DNA of 64,000 bases from an uncultured Eubacteriales bacterium (GTDB lineage: Bacteria > Bacillota > Clostridia > Christensenellales > Aristaeellaceae): contig CACXBB010000003.1 of the NCBI GenBank assembly GCA_902765735.1, positions 62,001 to 126,000 of the forward strand, in the 5' to 3' direction. Numbering within the stretch: the stretch's first letter is position 1; each line of letters opens with the position of its first letter. The notes under the pieces are model-generated. The model was not told where the DNA came from and did no database searches. It worked only from the letters and a program-made list of their open reading frames with translations. The position numbers were made by a program, and so were the translations under genes. Positions 12,125-20,790 of this stretch are shown here, piece after piece.

Positions 12125-14564
12125 ATTTCGCCACGATCGTGTAGATACGACCCTTGACGTACTTCTCCATGGCGATCTTCTTGCCCTCGGTGGCGCGCTG
12201 TATGCCGGCGAGCTGCCAGACCTTTTCGCGCACGGAGGCGTCGTCCTCGTCCTTGGCCACCTCGACGGTGCCGCGCACCTTGCCGTTGACCTGCACGGCG
12301 ATTTCCCTGAGGTCCTCGCGGGCCTCGTCCTCGGAGTAGGTGGGCCAGGGCTCGTAGGCGATGGTGTCAGTGTGGCCCAGCACCTGCCACAGCTCCTCGC
12401 CGATGTGCGGGCAGATGCAGGAGAGCATCTTAACGAAGCCCTCGGCGTAGGCCCTGGGGCACTTGCCCGCCTTGTAGGCGGCGTTGACGAATATCATCAT
12501 CTGGCTGATGGCGGTGTTGAAGCGCAGCTGCTCGAAGTCGGAGGTGACCTTCTTCACCGTCTGGTGATAGATCTTGGTCAGCGCGCTGTCGTCGCCCGCG
12601 GTGATGTTGCCGGGCTCGGCGAAGAAGTTCCACACGCGGTTCAAAAACTTGCGCGCGCCCTCGACGCCGCTGTTGGACCAGGGCTTGCTGGCCTCGATGG
12701 GGCCCATGAACATCTCATACAGCCGCAGGGTGTCCGCGCCGTAGTCCCGCACGATGTCGCTGGGATTGACCACGAACTCGGGGAAGCGCTTGCCCATCTT
12801 GATGCCGTTGGCCCCAAGGATCATGCCCTGGTGCACCAGCTTCCTGAACGGCTCCTTGACGGGGCTTAAACCCTTGTCGTACAGGTAGCGGTTCCAGATG
12901 CGGGAGTATATGAGGTGGCCCACCGCGTGCTCCGGCCCGCCGATGTACAGGTCCACGGGCATCCAGTGCTTGAGCAGCTCATAATCCGCGAATGCCTTGT
13001 CGTTCTGCGGGTCGATGTAGCGCAGGAAGTACCAGCTCGAGCCCGCGGAGCCCGGCATGGTGGAGGTCTCGCGCTTGCCCTTGACGCCGTTGTGGTCGTA
13101 GTGCTTCCACTCCTCGGCGTTCTCCAGCGGCGCCTGGCCGTTCCTGCCCTTGTAGTCGTCGAGCTCCGGCAAAATCAGCGGCAGCTCGTCGTCGTCCAGC
13201 ACGTGGATTTTGCCGTCGTCGGTGTGCACCACCGGCACGGGCTCGCCCCAGTAACGCTGGCGGGCGAATATCCACTCGCGGAAGTGGTAGTTCACGGTGC
13301 GCTTGGCGCGGCCCATGGCCTCCAGCTTGCGGGTGATGGCCTCCTTGGCCTCCTCCACGGTCAGGCCGTTGAACTCCTCGGAGTTGACCAGCACGTACCC
13401 CTTGCCCAGGTAGTCGCCCTTCTCGAAGGCGTGCGCGCTGACGTCCACGTGGGCAAGCCGCTCGCCGTCGCCGTCGATGACCTGGAGGATCGGGATGTCG
13501 TACACCTGCGCGTACTCGAAGTCGCGCTGGTCGTGGGCGGGCACGGCCATCACCGCGCCGGTGCCGTAGTTGGCCAGCACGAAGTCGCCGATGTAGAGGT
13601 CCGCCTCCCGGCCGTTGACGGGGTTGATGCACTTCAAACCCTTCAGGCAGCAGCCGGTCTTTTCCTTGTTGAGCTCGGTGCGGTCCATGTCGTTCTTCTG
13701 GCGGGTGGCGGCGATGTACGCCTCCACCTCCTCGCGGTTCTGAACGCGGGGCAGCAGGCTCTGCACCAGGTCGCTGTCCGGGGCCAGCACCATGAAGGTG
13801 ATGCCGTAGATGGTCTCGATGCAGGTGGTGAATATGGAAAACTCGCCGCCGCCCACGATGTCGAAGCGCACCTCGACGCCCTCGGACTTGCCGATCCAGT
13901 TGCGCTGCATGTCCTTGGTGGACTCGGGCCAGTCGATCTCGTTCAAACCCTCCAGCAGCTTCTCGGCGAAGGCGGGCTGGTTGATGACCCACTGCTTCAT
14001 GTTCTTGCGCACCACGGGATAGCCGCCGCGCTCGGACTTGCCGTCGATGACCTCGTCGTTGGACAGCACCGTGCCCAATTCCTCACACCAGTTCACCGGC
14101 ATGTCGATGTACTGGGCATAGCCGTCCAGGTAGAGCTGCTTGAATATCCACTGGGTCCAGTGGTAGTAATCCGGGTCGGAGGTGGCGATCATGTGGGAGA
14201 AGTCGTAGTCGAAGCCCAGCTCCTTGAGCTGCTTGGTGAAGGTCTCGATGTTCTTCTTCGTGAAGCCCGCGGGATGGTTGCCGGTGGTGATGGCGTACTG
14301 CTCCGCCGGCAGGCCGAAGGAATCGTAGCCCATGGGGTGCAGCACGTTGTAGCCCTGCATGCGCTTCATGCGGGAGACGATGTCCGTGGCGGTGTAGCCC
14401 TCGGGATGTCCCGCGTGCAGGCCCACGCCGGAGGGATACGGGAACATGTCCAGCACATAGTATTTCGGCTTGGAAAAGTCCCTTAGATCGGTCCTGAAGG
14501 TGTTGTGCTCAGACCAGTACTTCTGCCATTTGGGTTCGATGTCCCGGGGAGAATAGCCCGCCAT
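12123..14564 (-). CDS. leuS: Leucine-tRNA ligase
   Basis: Class I aminoacyl-tRNA synthetase of 813 residues, a normal bacterial length. The HIGH motif reads HAGH (~51-54) in YPSGVGLHAGHPEGY. The KMSKS loop reads KMGKR in NGIKMGKRFPEFVVN, a variant (see findings). The editing (CP1) domain and the C-terminal anticodon-binding domain are both present, ending with VRGTVEVAKDE and a small terminal domain. AGGAGTGAT precedes the ATG. No T-box antiterminator sequence is visible in the ~260 bp upstream, so transcription control by uncharged tRNA is not supported. Confidence 0.96.
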   Translation of the reverse strand: MAGYSPRDIEPKWQKYWSEHNTFRTDLRDFSKPKYYVLDMFPYPSGVGLHAGHPEGYTATDIVSRMKRMQGYNVLHPMGYDSFGLPAEQYAITTGNHPAGFTKKNIETFTKQLKELGFDYDFSHMIATSDPDYYHWTQWIFKQLYLDGYAQYIDMPVNWCEELGTVLSNDEVIDGKSERGGYPVVRKNMKQWVINQPAFAEKLLEGLNEIDWPESTKDMQRNWIGKSEGVEVRFDIVGGGEFSIFTTCIETIYGITFMVLAPDSDLVQSLLPRVQNREEVEAYIAATRQKNDMDRTELNKEKTGCCLKGLKCINPVNGREADLYIGDFVLANYGTGAVMAVPAHDQRDFEYAQVYDIPILQVIDGDGERLAHVDVSAHAFEKGDYLGKGYVLVNSEEFNGLTVEEAKEAITRKLEAMGRAKRTVNYHFREWIFARQRYWGEPVPVVHTDDGKIHVLDDDELPLILPELDDYKGRNGQAPLENAEEWKHYDHNGVKGKRETSTMPGSAGSSWYFLRYIDPQNDKAFADYELLKHWMPVDLYIGGPEHAVGHLIYSRIWNRYLYDKGLSPVKEPFRKLVHQGMILGANGIKMGKRFPEFVVNPSDIVRDYGADTLRLYEMFMGPIEASKPWSNSGVEGARKFLNRVWNFFAEPGNITAGDDSALTKIYHQTVKKVTSDFEQLRFNTAISQMMIFVNAAYKAGKCPRAYAEGFVKMLSCICPHIGEELWQVLGHTDTIAYEPWPTYSEDEAREDLREIAVQVNGKVRGTVEVAKDEDDASVREKVWQLAGIQRATEGKKIAMEKYVKGRIYTIVAK

Positions 14565-14730
14565 GTTGATATCACTCCTATGTTGCGTCGAATGAATGCG
14601 ACATCTGGATTGTCACGAATGGGTATATTCTATCGCAGCAACGTTAAACCGTCAAGCGTTTGCCCGATATAAACAGGAAAAAAGCCGTGAAGGAGATTAA
14701 TATTACGGCTCCATTCCCCGCCCCGTCGCC

Positions 14731-14774
14731 AAAGCGCCACGCCGCCGCCCTTTCGGACGATGGCGTGGCGCTTT
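14731..14774 (-). terminator. Hairpin downstream of the surface-protein operon
   Basis: A perfect 13-bp inverted repeat (arms 14731-14743 and 14762-14774, AAAGCGCCACGCC) lies about 55 nt beyond the leftward stop at 14829. No long T-run follows on either strand, so termination is likely but weak. The rest of the 14565-14828 gap shows no gene. Confidence 0.5.
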
Positions 14775-14828
14775 CCACAGGCCGCGCGGCGCATTCCCGC
14801 CGCGATTTATACGATGATCGAGGGACGA

Positions 14829-15635
14829 TCACTCCCCGAACGCGGCCACCGGCGGGGTGAACACCACGTCGGCCTTGGCGATGGTCACGGTGAGGGGGGC
14901 GACGGTCTCGGCTTCGGCATTCTGAACCGCTTCCTGCGCTTCTTCCTCGGCGACCGCTTCATCGGCTTCTTCGCCGGCGTCCTCCGTTGCCTCCTGGGCG
15001 GGTTCCGCCGGTGCGGTCATCTTATAAAACACGGTATACTCCCCCGCGTTGACGCCCGTGGGGATGTCCGGGGAATAGTTCTCGCCGTCCAGAGAATAGA
15101 GCACGGTTCCGTCAGTAGGACCGGTCACCAGCGCCTGGGGTTCGCCGGTATACACCAGCCCCTCCACGGCGATTGGCGCGGCGACGGCTTCCTCGTCCGT
15201 CAGCAGCTCCATGAGCATCTCCGCGTCGGCGGTTTCCGCCTCGGCGGGCGTTTCCGCATCCTCGACGACGGGCGCATCCTCAGAAGCTTCCTCGTCGGAA
15301 GATTCTTCCTCAGTGGCTTCCTCGTCGGAAGATTCTTCCTCCTCGGAAGATGTTTCCTCGACGGTTTCTTCCTCTTCCTCGGCATCCTCCTCGACCTGCA
15401 CCTCATCGGAGGTTTCCTCCGGGACCTCGACCTCCGCGTCCGGCGTCAGGGCGGCTTCGATCTCCTCCGACAGCGCGGCGTCCGTCTCTCCGGGCGTGGC
15501 GTCGACGTTCTCCGCCGCGATCTCCCCGTCCAATGCTTCAACTTCCGCCGTTACATCTTCCGCCAGCGCCAGCATCGACAGCGCCAGCAGCGCGCTCAGC
15601 GCGAGCGCCAGCATGACCTTCATGATATGCTTCAT
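14829..15635 (-). CDS. Acidic secreted protein with an MBG-like module
   Basis: The protein has 268 residues. A signal peptide (cleaved near LALAED) is followed by a strongly acidic low-complexity region (~25-140) of Glu, Asp, Ser and Thr. An MBG/Ig-like module (~150-200, VEGLVYTGEPQALVTGP and AGEYTVFYKM) is interrupted by another acidic stretch, and the protein ends FTPPVAAFGE. The ending resembles the start of a further MBG unit, so the gene may be truncated. Its ATG lies 13 nt after the stop of the large surface protein, with AGGAGG between, so the two are cotranscribed. It may bind cations or space a surface complex; function is inferred only. Confidence 0.72.
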   Translation of the reverse strand: MKHIMKVMLALALSALLALSMLALAEDVTAEVEALDGEIAAENVDATPGETDAALSEEIEAALTPDAEVEVPEETSDEVQVEEDAEEEEETVEETSSEEEESSDEEATEEESSDEEASEDAPVVEDAETPAEAETADAEMLMELLTDEEAVAAPIAVEGLVYTGEPQALVTGPTDGTVLYSLDGENYSPDIPTGVNAGEYTVFYKMTAPAEPAQEATEDAGEEADEAVAEEEAQEAVQNAEAETVAPLTVTIAKADVVFTPPVAAFGE

Positions 15636-15648
15636 TTTTCCATCCTCC

Positions 15649-17205
15649 TTACTTGACCGTCACCTTCACGCCCACGCGCAGGCCGTTTTCCGCCACGGCG
15701 AACACGGTGCATTTGCCCGGGCCGACGCCGGTCACGCGGCCGTTTGCGCTCACCGTCGCCACGGCGCGGTCGCTGCTGTAATAGCGCACCTTCGCCGAGA
15801 CGTGATTCAAATACTCCCTGCTGTCGCTGAACTTCTTCAACTTCGCTTTGATGGCCTTGGTCTTGCCGACCCCCACCGTCAGCTTCTTTTTCTTGACGCT
15901 GATCTTCTTCGGGTTGGTGTAGCGGTTGCTCTTGCCGTTGGTGATGGCGTGCACGTCCGGGCTGGGCTCGCCGATGTAGACCTTCGCGCCGCCGACGTTC
16001 TTCCACGCCCGCACATACGCCTTGTACGCGAAGCCCTTCTTGAGCCCTTTGATCTTGTAGCTTGTGCCGTTGACGCTGGCCAGAAGCTGGCAATCGCCCT
16101 TGTTGCACATGCCGAAAAACACGTCATACCCCTCCGCTCCCGGCACCGCGGTCCAGCGCATTTTCAGTGCCTTCTTGCCGGAGGTCTTGAGGGAGGCCAG
16201 CAGCGTATAGTCCGACGTGGACGCCGCGGGCGCGACGATGGTCGTGGTGGCGGGTGCGGCGGCCTCGCCGATGGTCACGACGACGCAGGCGGGGTCGACA
16301 TCGTTGTGGTTCGCGTCGCCCACCACCTTGTACCACACGTAGTAGGTGCCCGCCTTGGTGGCGGTGGGGACCTCCGTGCTCCACCCATCTGTCGGTGCAG
16401 TAGTATCATTGCTGCCAAGCGCATAGAACAGAGTACCGTAATCAACACTGCCAGGCTTCACCAGCGGCTGTCCGGAGCCGTCGTAGGTCAGGGTCAGCTC
16501 CGTGGGCGCGGCGGTATTCGAATCGACCGAGCCAATGGCCGCCTCGACGGGCTTCGCCTCGGAATCGAGGTGATTCGCGTCCCCGACCACCTTGTACCAA
16601 ACGTAATAGGTTCCCGCGTTGGTGGCTGTAGGGATGGATGTGGTATAATGTTCAGTTGCTTCGGTTGCGGTGCCGAGGGCATACTGCATTGTGCCGCCTT
16701 CAGCTTCACCTGCGGTGATAAGCTCCTGCGCGGAACCGGTGTAGGTCAGGTTCTTGGCTTTCGGTGCTTTTGTTACAACCGCTGCTTCCTTCTGTGCGTA
16801 GGTGTAGGTGTAGGTCGTCGCCTCTGTGATGGCCGTATCCGTGCTGGGCGTCACATCCCAACTACCAGCCTTGTAGGTATCGGCGGGCTTGGTGCCCACG
16901 GCGGGAATCTGGTTCGCCGAAAGCTTCAGCGTGTCGCCCTCGTAGCCCGTCAGGGTCACGGTCTTGTCCGCTGTGGTTTCATCGTCCCAGGAACCGTTGA
17001 CCACCTTGAAGGTCACGGTCTGGCTGATGCTGGTCTTCTGCACGTAGGTGTACGTGTAGGTCGTCGCCGCTGTGATCGCCGTGTCCGTGTTCGGCGTCAC
17101 GTCCCAGCTTCCCGCCTTGAAGGTATCGTTGGGCTTGCCGCCGACTGCCGGAATCTGGTCTGCCGAAAGCTTCAGCGTGTCGCCCTCGTAACCCGTCAGG
17201 GTCAC
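15649..17205 (-). pseudogene. C-terminal part of the frameshifted giant surface protein
   Basis: This frame (518 codons) continues the 17202-20174 gene but is out of frame with it because of a 59-bp duplication. It encodes further copies of a ~75-residue repeat (TVTLTGYEGDTLKLSADQ..., KAGSWDVTP, TTYTYTY). MBG modules (LTYTGSAQEL, YYVWYKVVGDANH), an Fn3-like module (GYDVFFGMCNKGD) and a Big-like module (AVATVSANGRVTGVG) follow. The only start nearby is a GTG inside the duplication without a ribosome site, so it is probably not translated by itself. Removing one 59-bp copy would give one protein of about 1490 residues. No LPXTG or C-terminal anchor is seen. Confidence 0.8.
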
Positions 17206-17271
17206 GGTCTTGTCTGGTCTGCCGAAAGCTTCAGCGTGTCGCCCTCGTAACCCGTCAGGGTCACGGTCTTG
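17154..17271. repeat. Perfect 59-bp tandem duplication that breaks the reading frame
   Basis: Bases 17154-17212 and 17213-17271 are identical. 59 is not a multiple of three, so the upstream frame runs into TGA (…SADQTRP stop) at 17202-17204. Deleting one copy joins …LKLSADQ to IPAVGGKP, exactly the consensus of the neighbouring protein repeats. Confidence 0.95.
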
Positions 17272-20174
17272 TCCGCTGTCGCTGCTTCGCCTTCACCCTC
17301 GTTCCACGAGCCGTTGACCACCTTGAAGGTCACGGTTGCTGATATAGGCGCAAGAATCCTAGCTGTTACACAACCTACAGCACTGTCATTGTGATTGTCA
17401 TCGCCCTTAACTTTGTACCAAACATAGTAGGTTCCGACTTCGGTAGCTGTAGGGATGGATGTGGTATAAGGTTGTGTAGCTCCATTTGCATCGCCGAGGG
17501 CGTACCGCAACTCGCCGCCTGTTGCTACACCAGCGGTCACAAGCTCCTGTGCGGAACCGGTGTAGGTCAAAGTCTTCGGCTCAGGTGCTTTGGATACAAC
17601 GGATGCTTCCTTTGCCGCATAGGTATAAGTATAGGTGGTCGCCGCCGTGATTGCCGTGTCCGCGCTCGGCGTCGTATCCCAGCTTCCGGCCTTGTAGGTG
17701 TCGTTCGGCTTGCTGCCAACTGCCGGAATCTGGTCTGCCGCCAGTTTGAGGGTGTCGCCCTCATAACCCGTCAGGGTCACGGTCTTATCTGTCGTGGTTT
17801 CATCGTTCCAGGAACCATTCACTACCTTGAAGGTCACGGTCTGGCTGATGCTGTCCTTCTGCGCGTAGGTATAGGTGTAGGTCGTATCCGCCGTTATCTC
17901 CGTGTCCGCGCTCGGCGTCGTATCCCAGCTTCCGGCCTTGTAAGTGTCGTTCGACTTGCTGCCAACTGCCGGAATCTGGTCTGCGGTCAGTTTCAAGGTA
18001 TCGCCATCATGTCCGGTAAGGGTCACAGTCTTGTCTGCTGTTGCAGCATCGCCTTCGCCCTCATTCCATTTTCCGTTCACTACCTTAAAGGTCACCGTGT
18101 ACGAAATAAATCCCTTGATTGTCAGTTCCTGATTTGCGGACGCATTGGTTGTATCGGTTGCCTTAAGGCGGACATAGTATGTTCCGGGAACAAGACCTGT
18201 GATGTCGCTGCCTGTTCCAACAGTCCAACTCTCGGCATCCGACTTCTTATACTCCATAGCGGTCGTAACGCCGGTGAGCTTTCCGTCGTTGTTGTCTGAG
18301 GTTGTGCAGTCTACTGCGCCTGCTGTTGTAGGTGCAGCCGGTGTCGTTTTAGCCGTCGGCGCTGTCAGTGTGATCGTTGCATCAGCAGTCGGTGTTCCGG
18401 AAACCGTGATCTGCGTGTAGCTGTCGCGGGTCACTTTTATCCCGCTAACCTCGGCAACGCTGTAATCTGTCGGGTAATAATACCCGTTGTCTGCGGTATA
18501 AACCACATCTGTCATAGCGCCGGTCAGTCCGGTCTGTTCTGCATCGCCGGAACCCGCGGTCTTGGTCATGTTGTCGCCCGGAGTAATGGTCACACTATGG
18601 GTAGCTGTAGGCGTAGCATATCCGTACACCTCAATCTTTTTTATGCCCTTAGACGTATACGCCAAAATGGGTGTGCCATTTACTTTCGGTGCCTTATCAC
18701 CCTCTTCTGCGGTTTCTACTACAAAGGGAGCTTCGCTGTCTGTAGCGGTACGATTGGCGTCGTCATAGAATACGCATTTGGTGATGGTATATCCATCGGC
18801 AGGGGTGACAGTTAACGTTATACCGTATCCCCACCATCCCCAGGTCGGCACATACGATACCCGTCCATATCCATCTGGTGTAACCTGACTGAACGTAAGG
18901 GTAGCAATGTCTTCCGTGCTGTAACTTACATTCGCAGACGTCGCTGTGGAAGCATTGGATGCGCCTACTGCTGTAATGGTGGTCAGCAGTTCTTCAGTCT
19001 GTGTCTGTGCCGCGTTCACCGTAACATCACAGCTTGCCTTCTTCTCACTGTCCGCATTACTTGTGGCGGTGATGGTAGCACTGCCAGCCGAAATGCCCTT
19101 GGCGTAGACGGTCAGCTTGTCGGTGGCATTCGCGCCGACCTCGGTAGTGCAAGCCTCATCAGAATACAGCTTCACAGCACCCGCGTCGGTTCCGCCAACA
19201 CTCCACTTCACAGTCTTGTCCGTGGCGTTGTCGGGGCTGACGGTGGCAGTAATGGAGACCGTACCGCCCACATCGATTGTCTGTGCGGTGGACGGATTAA
19301 GGGTCACGCCGGTGACTGCGACAGCATCCGCTACTGCATCCGGAATCGTGATGCTCGCATCTGCTGTCGGTGTTCCCGAAACCGTTACGGCCGTATCACT
19401 CGTTCTCGTTGCTGTGATTCCATTGTTTGTGATGTTAGCAAACTCCGTAAAATGAAACCCGCTATTTGCCGTGTATGTCACGGTCGTCATTGCTCCGGTT
19501 ACACCTGTCTGAGTAGTATTCCCGCCACTTGTAGTAGCGTTAGCTCCGCCGTTCAGGGTGACATTATATTTCGGTATTTCTTCAAATACCGGTACATACC
19601 CTGCATTATTTGCACTTGAGGATAAAGTCACGGTAGTTCCATTTATTGAACTGACCGATAATGTATTTCCATTCAAAGATTTAGTGCCTGCTGAACAAGA
19701 CACGTTATTAATATTAAAGCTGTTGCCTCTTTGTGTGATGTTGAAATCTACCTTGACAATTTTTACACTGGTATCTTTTGAAGTAATAGTTATTGTACTA
19801 TTGTTTGCAAGCTTCCATCCAGCGCCTGCCGCATCAGTTGCGTTCAAATTAAAATAAGTTCCATTTATTGTCTTGTTACCATTGAGCCCCTTTGTTTCCT
19901 GCGGATTACCCTTATATGTCCCGCTAATACTCTTCAGCCTGTATCCATTATCAGGATTAGCCGTCAATGTTACGGTTGCGCCTTCTTCCGCCGATGTTGC
20001 TGCTGAGCCGTTCACACTTGCTGTCACCGTGCCATGCTGAGCAGTGTTAATTGTGATACCGTGAGACGTTGCCGCATACGCCGTCAGCCCCATCCCCGGC
20101 ATCAGTCCGATGACCATAGCCAGAGTGAGCAAAAAGCTCAGCAGCTTTCTTCCTGTTTTCTGTTTCATTCTCAA
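17202..20174 (-). CDS. Giant repeat-rich surface protein (N-terminal part, frameshifted)
   Basis: The frame has 990 codons. A signal peptide (cleaved near LTAYAA) is followed by beta-rich modules. Two related units contain TGVTGAMTTVTYTA (~220) and TGLTGAMTDVVYTA (~555), and each ends in VSGTPTADA. A Big_2 module sits at ~290-390 (VTLNPSTAQTIDVGGTV). Then come InlB-B/SHIRT-like repeats (VTFKVVNGSWN..., KAGSWDTTPSADT) and an MBG module (LTYTGSAQELVTAG). Such proteins usually act in adhesion. AAGGAGG lies 10 nt before the ATG. The 5' half has visibly lower G+C than its neighbours (23 of 60 bases at 19681-19740, against 37 of 60 at 12601-12660 in leuS). The 3' end is broken by the 59-bp duplication, and its leader contains an apparent attenuator. 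Confidence 0.85.
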   Translation of the reverse strand: MRMKQKTGRKLLSFLLTLAMVIGLMPGMGLTAYAATSHGITINTAQHGTVTASVNGSAATSAEEGATVTLTANPDNGYRLKSISGTYKGNPQETKGLNGNKTINGTYFNLNATDAAGAGWKLANNSTITITSKDTSVKIVKVDFNITQRGNSFNINNVSCSAGTKSLNGNTLSVSSINGTTVTLSSSANNAGYVPVFEEIPKYNVTLNGGANATTSGGNTTQTGVTGAMTTVTYTANSGFHFTEFANITNNGITATRTSDTAVTVSGTPTADASITIPDAVADAVAVTGVTLNPSTAQTIDVGGTVSITATVSPDNATDKTVKWSVGGTDAGAVKLYSDEACTTEVGANATDKLTVYAKGISAGSATITATSNADSEKKASCDVTVNAAQTQTEELLTTITAVGASNASTATSANVSYSTEDIATLTFSQVTPDGYGRVSYVPTWGWWGYGITLTVTPADGYTITKCVFYDDANRTATDSEAPFVVETAEEGDKAPKVNGTPILAYTSKGIKKIEVYGYATPTATHSVTITPGDNMTKTAGSGDAEQTGLTGAMTDVVYTADNGYYYPTDYSVAEVSGIKVTRDSYTQITVSGTPTADATITLTAPTAKTTPAAPTTAGAVDCTTSDNNDGKLTGVTTAMEYKKSDAESWTVGTGSDITGLVPGTYYVRLKATDTTNASANQELTIKGFISYTVTFKVVNGKWNEGEGDAATADKTVTLTGHDGDTLKLTADQIPAVGSKSNDTYKAGSWDTTPSADTEITADTTYTYTYAQKDSISQTVTFKVVNGSWNDETTTDKTVTLTGYEGDTLKLAADQIPAVGSKPNDTYKAGSWDTTPSADTAITAATTYTYTYAAKEASVVSKAPEPKTLTYTGSAQELVTAGVATGGELRYALGDANGATQPYTTSIPTATEVGTYYVWYKVKGDDNHNDSAVGCVTARILAPISATVTFKVVNGSWNEGEGEAATADKTVTLTGYEGDTLKLSADQTRP

Positions 20175-20206
20175 ATTGCCTCCTTGTGATTTCTTCTTTA
20201 TATGAC

Positions 20207-20256
20207 AAAAACCGCCGAACTTGACAGGGTATACTTACCCCGTCAGAATCCGACGG
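20207..20256 (-). terminator. Terminator-like hairpin in the leader of the surface protein
   Basis: On the minus strand a long stem (20212-20256, CCGTCGG...GACGGGGTA pairing with TACCC...CGGCGG, some G-T pairs and one bulge) is followed by TTTTT (20211-20207). It stands 33 nt before the ATG of the surface protein, where a terminator would switch the gene off unless it is relieved. Confidence 0.75.
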
Positions 20257-20490
20257 TTATCCATCACGAATGTTGTATTCAGTTTCAAGCGCCCCGCAAG
20301 ACGCAAAAAGGGCGCAATTAGCCTCTGCTGTGCTGTGCTGTGCTGTGCTGTGCTGTGCTGTGCTGTGCTGTGCTGTGCTGTGCTGTGCTGTGCTGTGCTG
20401 TGCTGTGAACAGCGTAATCCGGTTCCGCATAGCCGTCAAGCCCCTTTTTTGGGATTTCTGCCAGTAAACCGTCGCGGCGTTTTCCTTCAT
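20257..20490 (-). CDS. Possible leader peptide running through the pentanucleotide repeat
   Basis: A 77-codon frame starts MKENAATVYWQ and crosses the repeat as (HSTAQ)n. It leaves as TAEANCALFASC and stops with TAA at 20257-20259, the base before the terminator hairpin. There is no clear ribosome site, so translation is uncertain. A second frame (TTG 20515 or ATG 20506) enters the repeat in another phase and stops at 20318 (…HSRG). In the third phase the exit frame stays open to TAA at 20235-20237, inside the hairpin. This position-dependent behaviour is why the frame is listed at all. Confidence 0.3.
   Translation of the reverse strand: MKENAATVYWQKSQKRGLTAMRNRITLFTAQHSTAQHSTAQHSTAQHSTAQHSTAEANCALFASCGALETEYNIRDG
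20326..20407. repeat. Pentanucleotide tandem repeat (TGCTG)16
   Basis: Sixteen perfect copies of TGCTG from 20326 to 20405, plus TG. A unit of 5 nt changes reading frame with each copy gained or lost, and such simple repeats are prone to slippage. It lies about 150 bp upstream of the surface protein start. All three minus-strand frames through it are free of stops and read His-Ser-Thr-Ala-Gln. Confidence 0.97.
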
Positions 20491-20517
20491 TCAGAGCGCG
20501 GACCATCGAAATCAATG

Positions 20518-20546
20518 ATTATACGACGCCCTCTTTTATTTTCCAT
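20518..20546 (-). promoter_or_regulatory. Candidate promoter of the surface-protein leader
   Basis: Minus-strand ATGGAA (20541-20546), a 17-nt spacer and a perfect TATAAT (20518-20523). An alternative is TTGACA (20561-20566) with GAAAAT (20538-20543). Either would place the leader frames, the repeat and the hairpin within a 5' leader of ~340 nt. The rest of 20408-20740 shows no convincing gene. Confidence 0.5.
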
Positions 20547-20740
20547 GTATTCCCGGCGTTTGTCAAGGGGATGTTCCAGTTTGTCACATCCCTTTTTCTC
20601 AGCCCCGTACCGTTGCCGCCGCCGTCCTGGCCGTTATCCATTAAAAACCCGCCCGGGATCGACCCTTTCGGGCCGGTCCGGGGCGGTGCTATTGGTATTA
20701 TAATACTCCGCGCAAACGCGCTTTGCCGTTCATCCCGATA

Positions 20741-20783
20741 ATGCAAAAAGGCCGCCTTGTTTTGAGGCAGCCTCTTTGCTATC
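20741..20783 (-). terminator. Terminator of the zinc-ribbon gene
   Basis: On the minus strand AAAGAGGCTGCCT pairs with AGGCGGCCTTTTT (13 pairs including G-T) around a 7-nt loop, ending in a T-run just after the stop at 20791. Confidence 0.85.
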
Positions 20784-20790
20784 AATTGCC

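Noticed and set aside
14565..14828. T-box leader upstream of leuS
   Set aside because: No T-box sequence, specifier loop or antiterminator was found in either strand of the gap.
15649..17205. An independent gene starting at 17205
   Set aside because: Its only start is a GTG inside the 59-bp duplication with no ribosome site, and the frame begins in the middle of a protein repeat; it is better explained as the cut-off 3' part of the upstream gene.
20175..20330. Cyclic di-GMP riboswitch upstream of the surface protein
   Set aside because: A terminator is present and adhesins are often so controlled, but I could not match the conserved aptamer segments on the minus strand.
20326..20407. Possible CRISPR or minisatellite array
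   Set aside because: The unit is 5 nt with no spacers; it is a simple tandem repeat.
20221..20703. Plus-strand frames reading CCAVLCCAVL through the pentamer repeat
   Set aside because: All frames through the repeat are open by chance of its sequence; there is no ribosome site or domain, and the strand is opposite to the operon leader.
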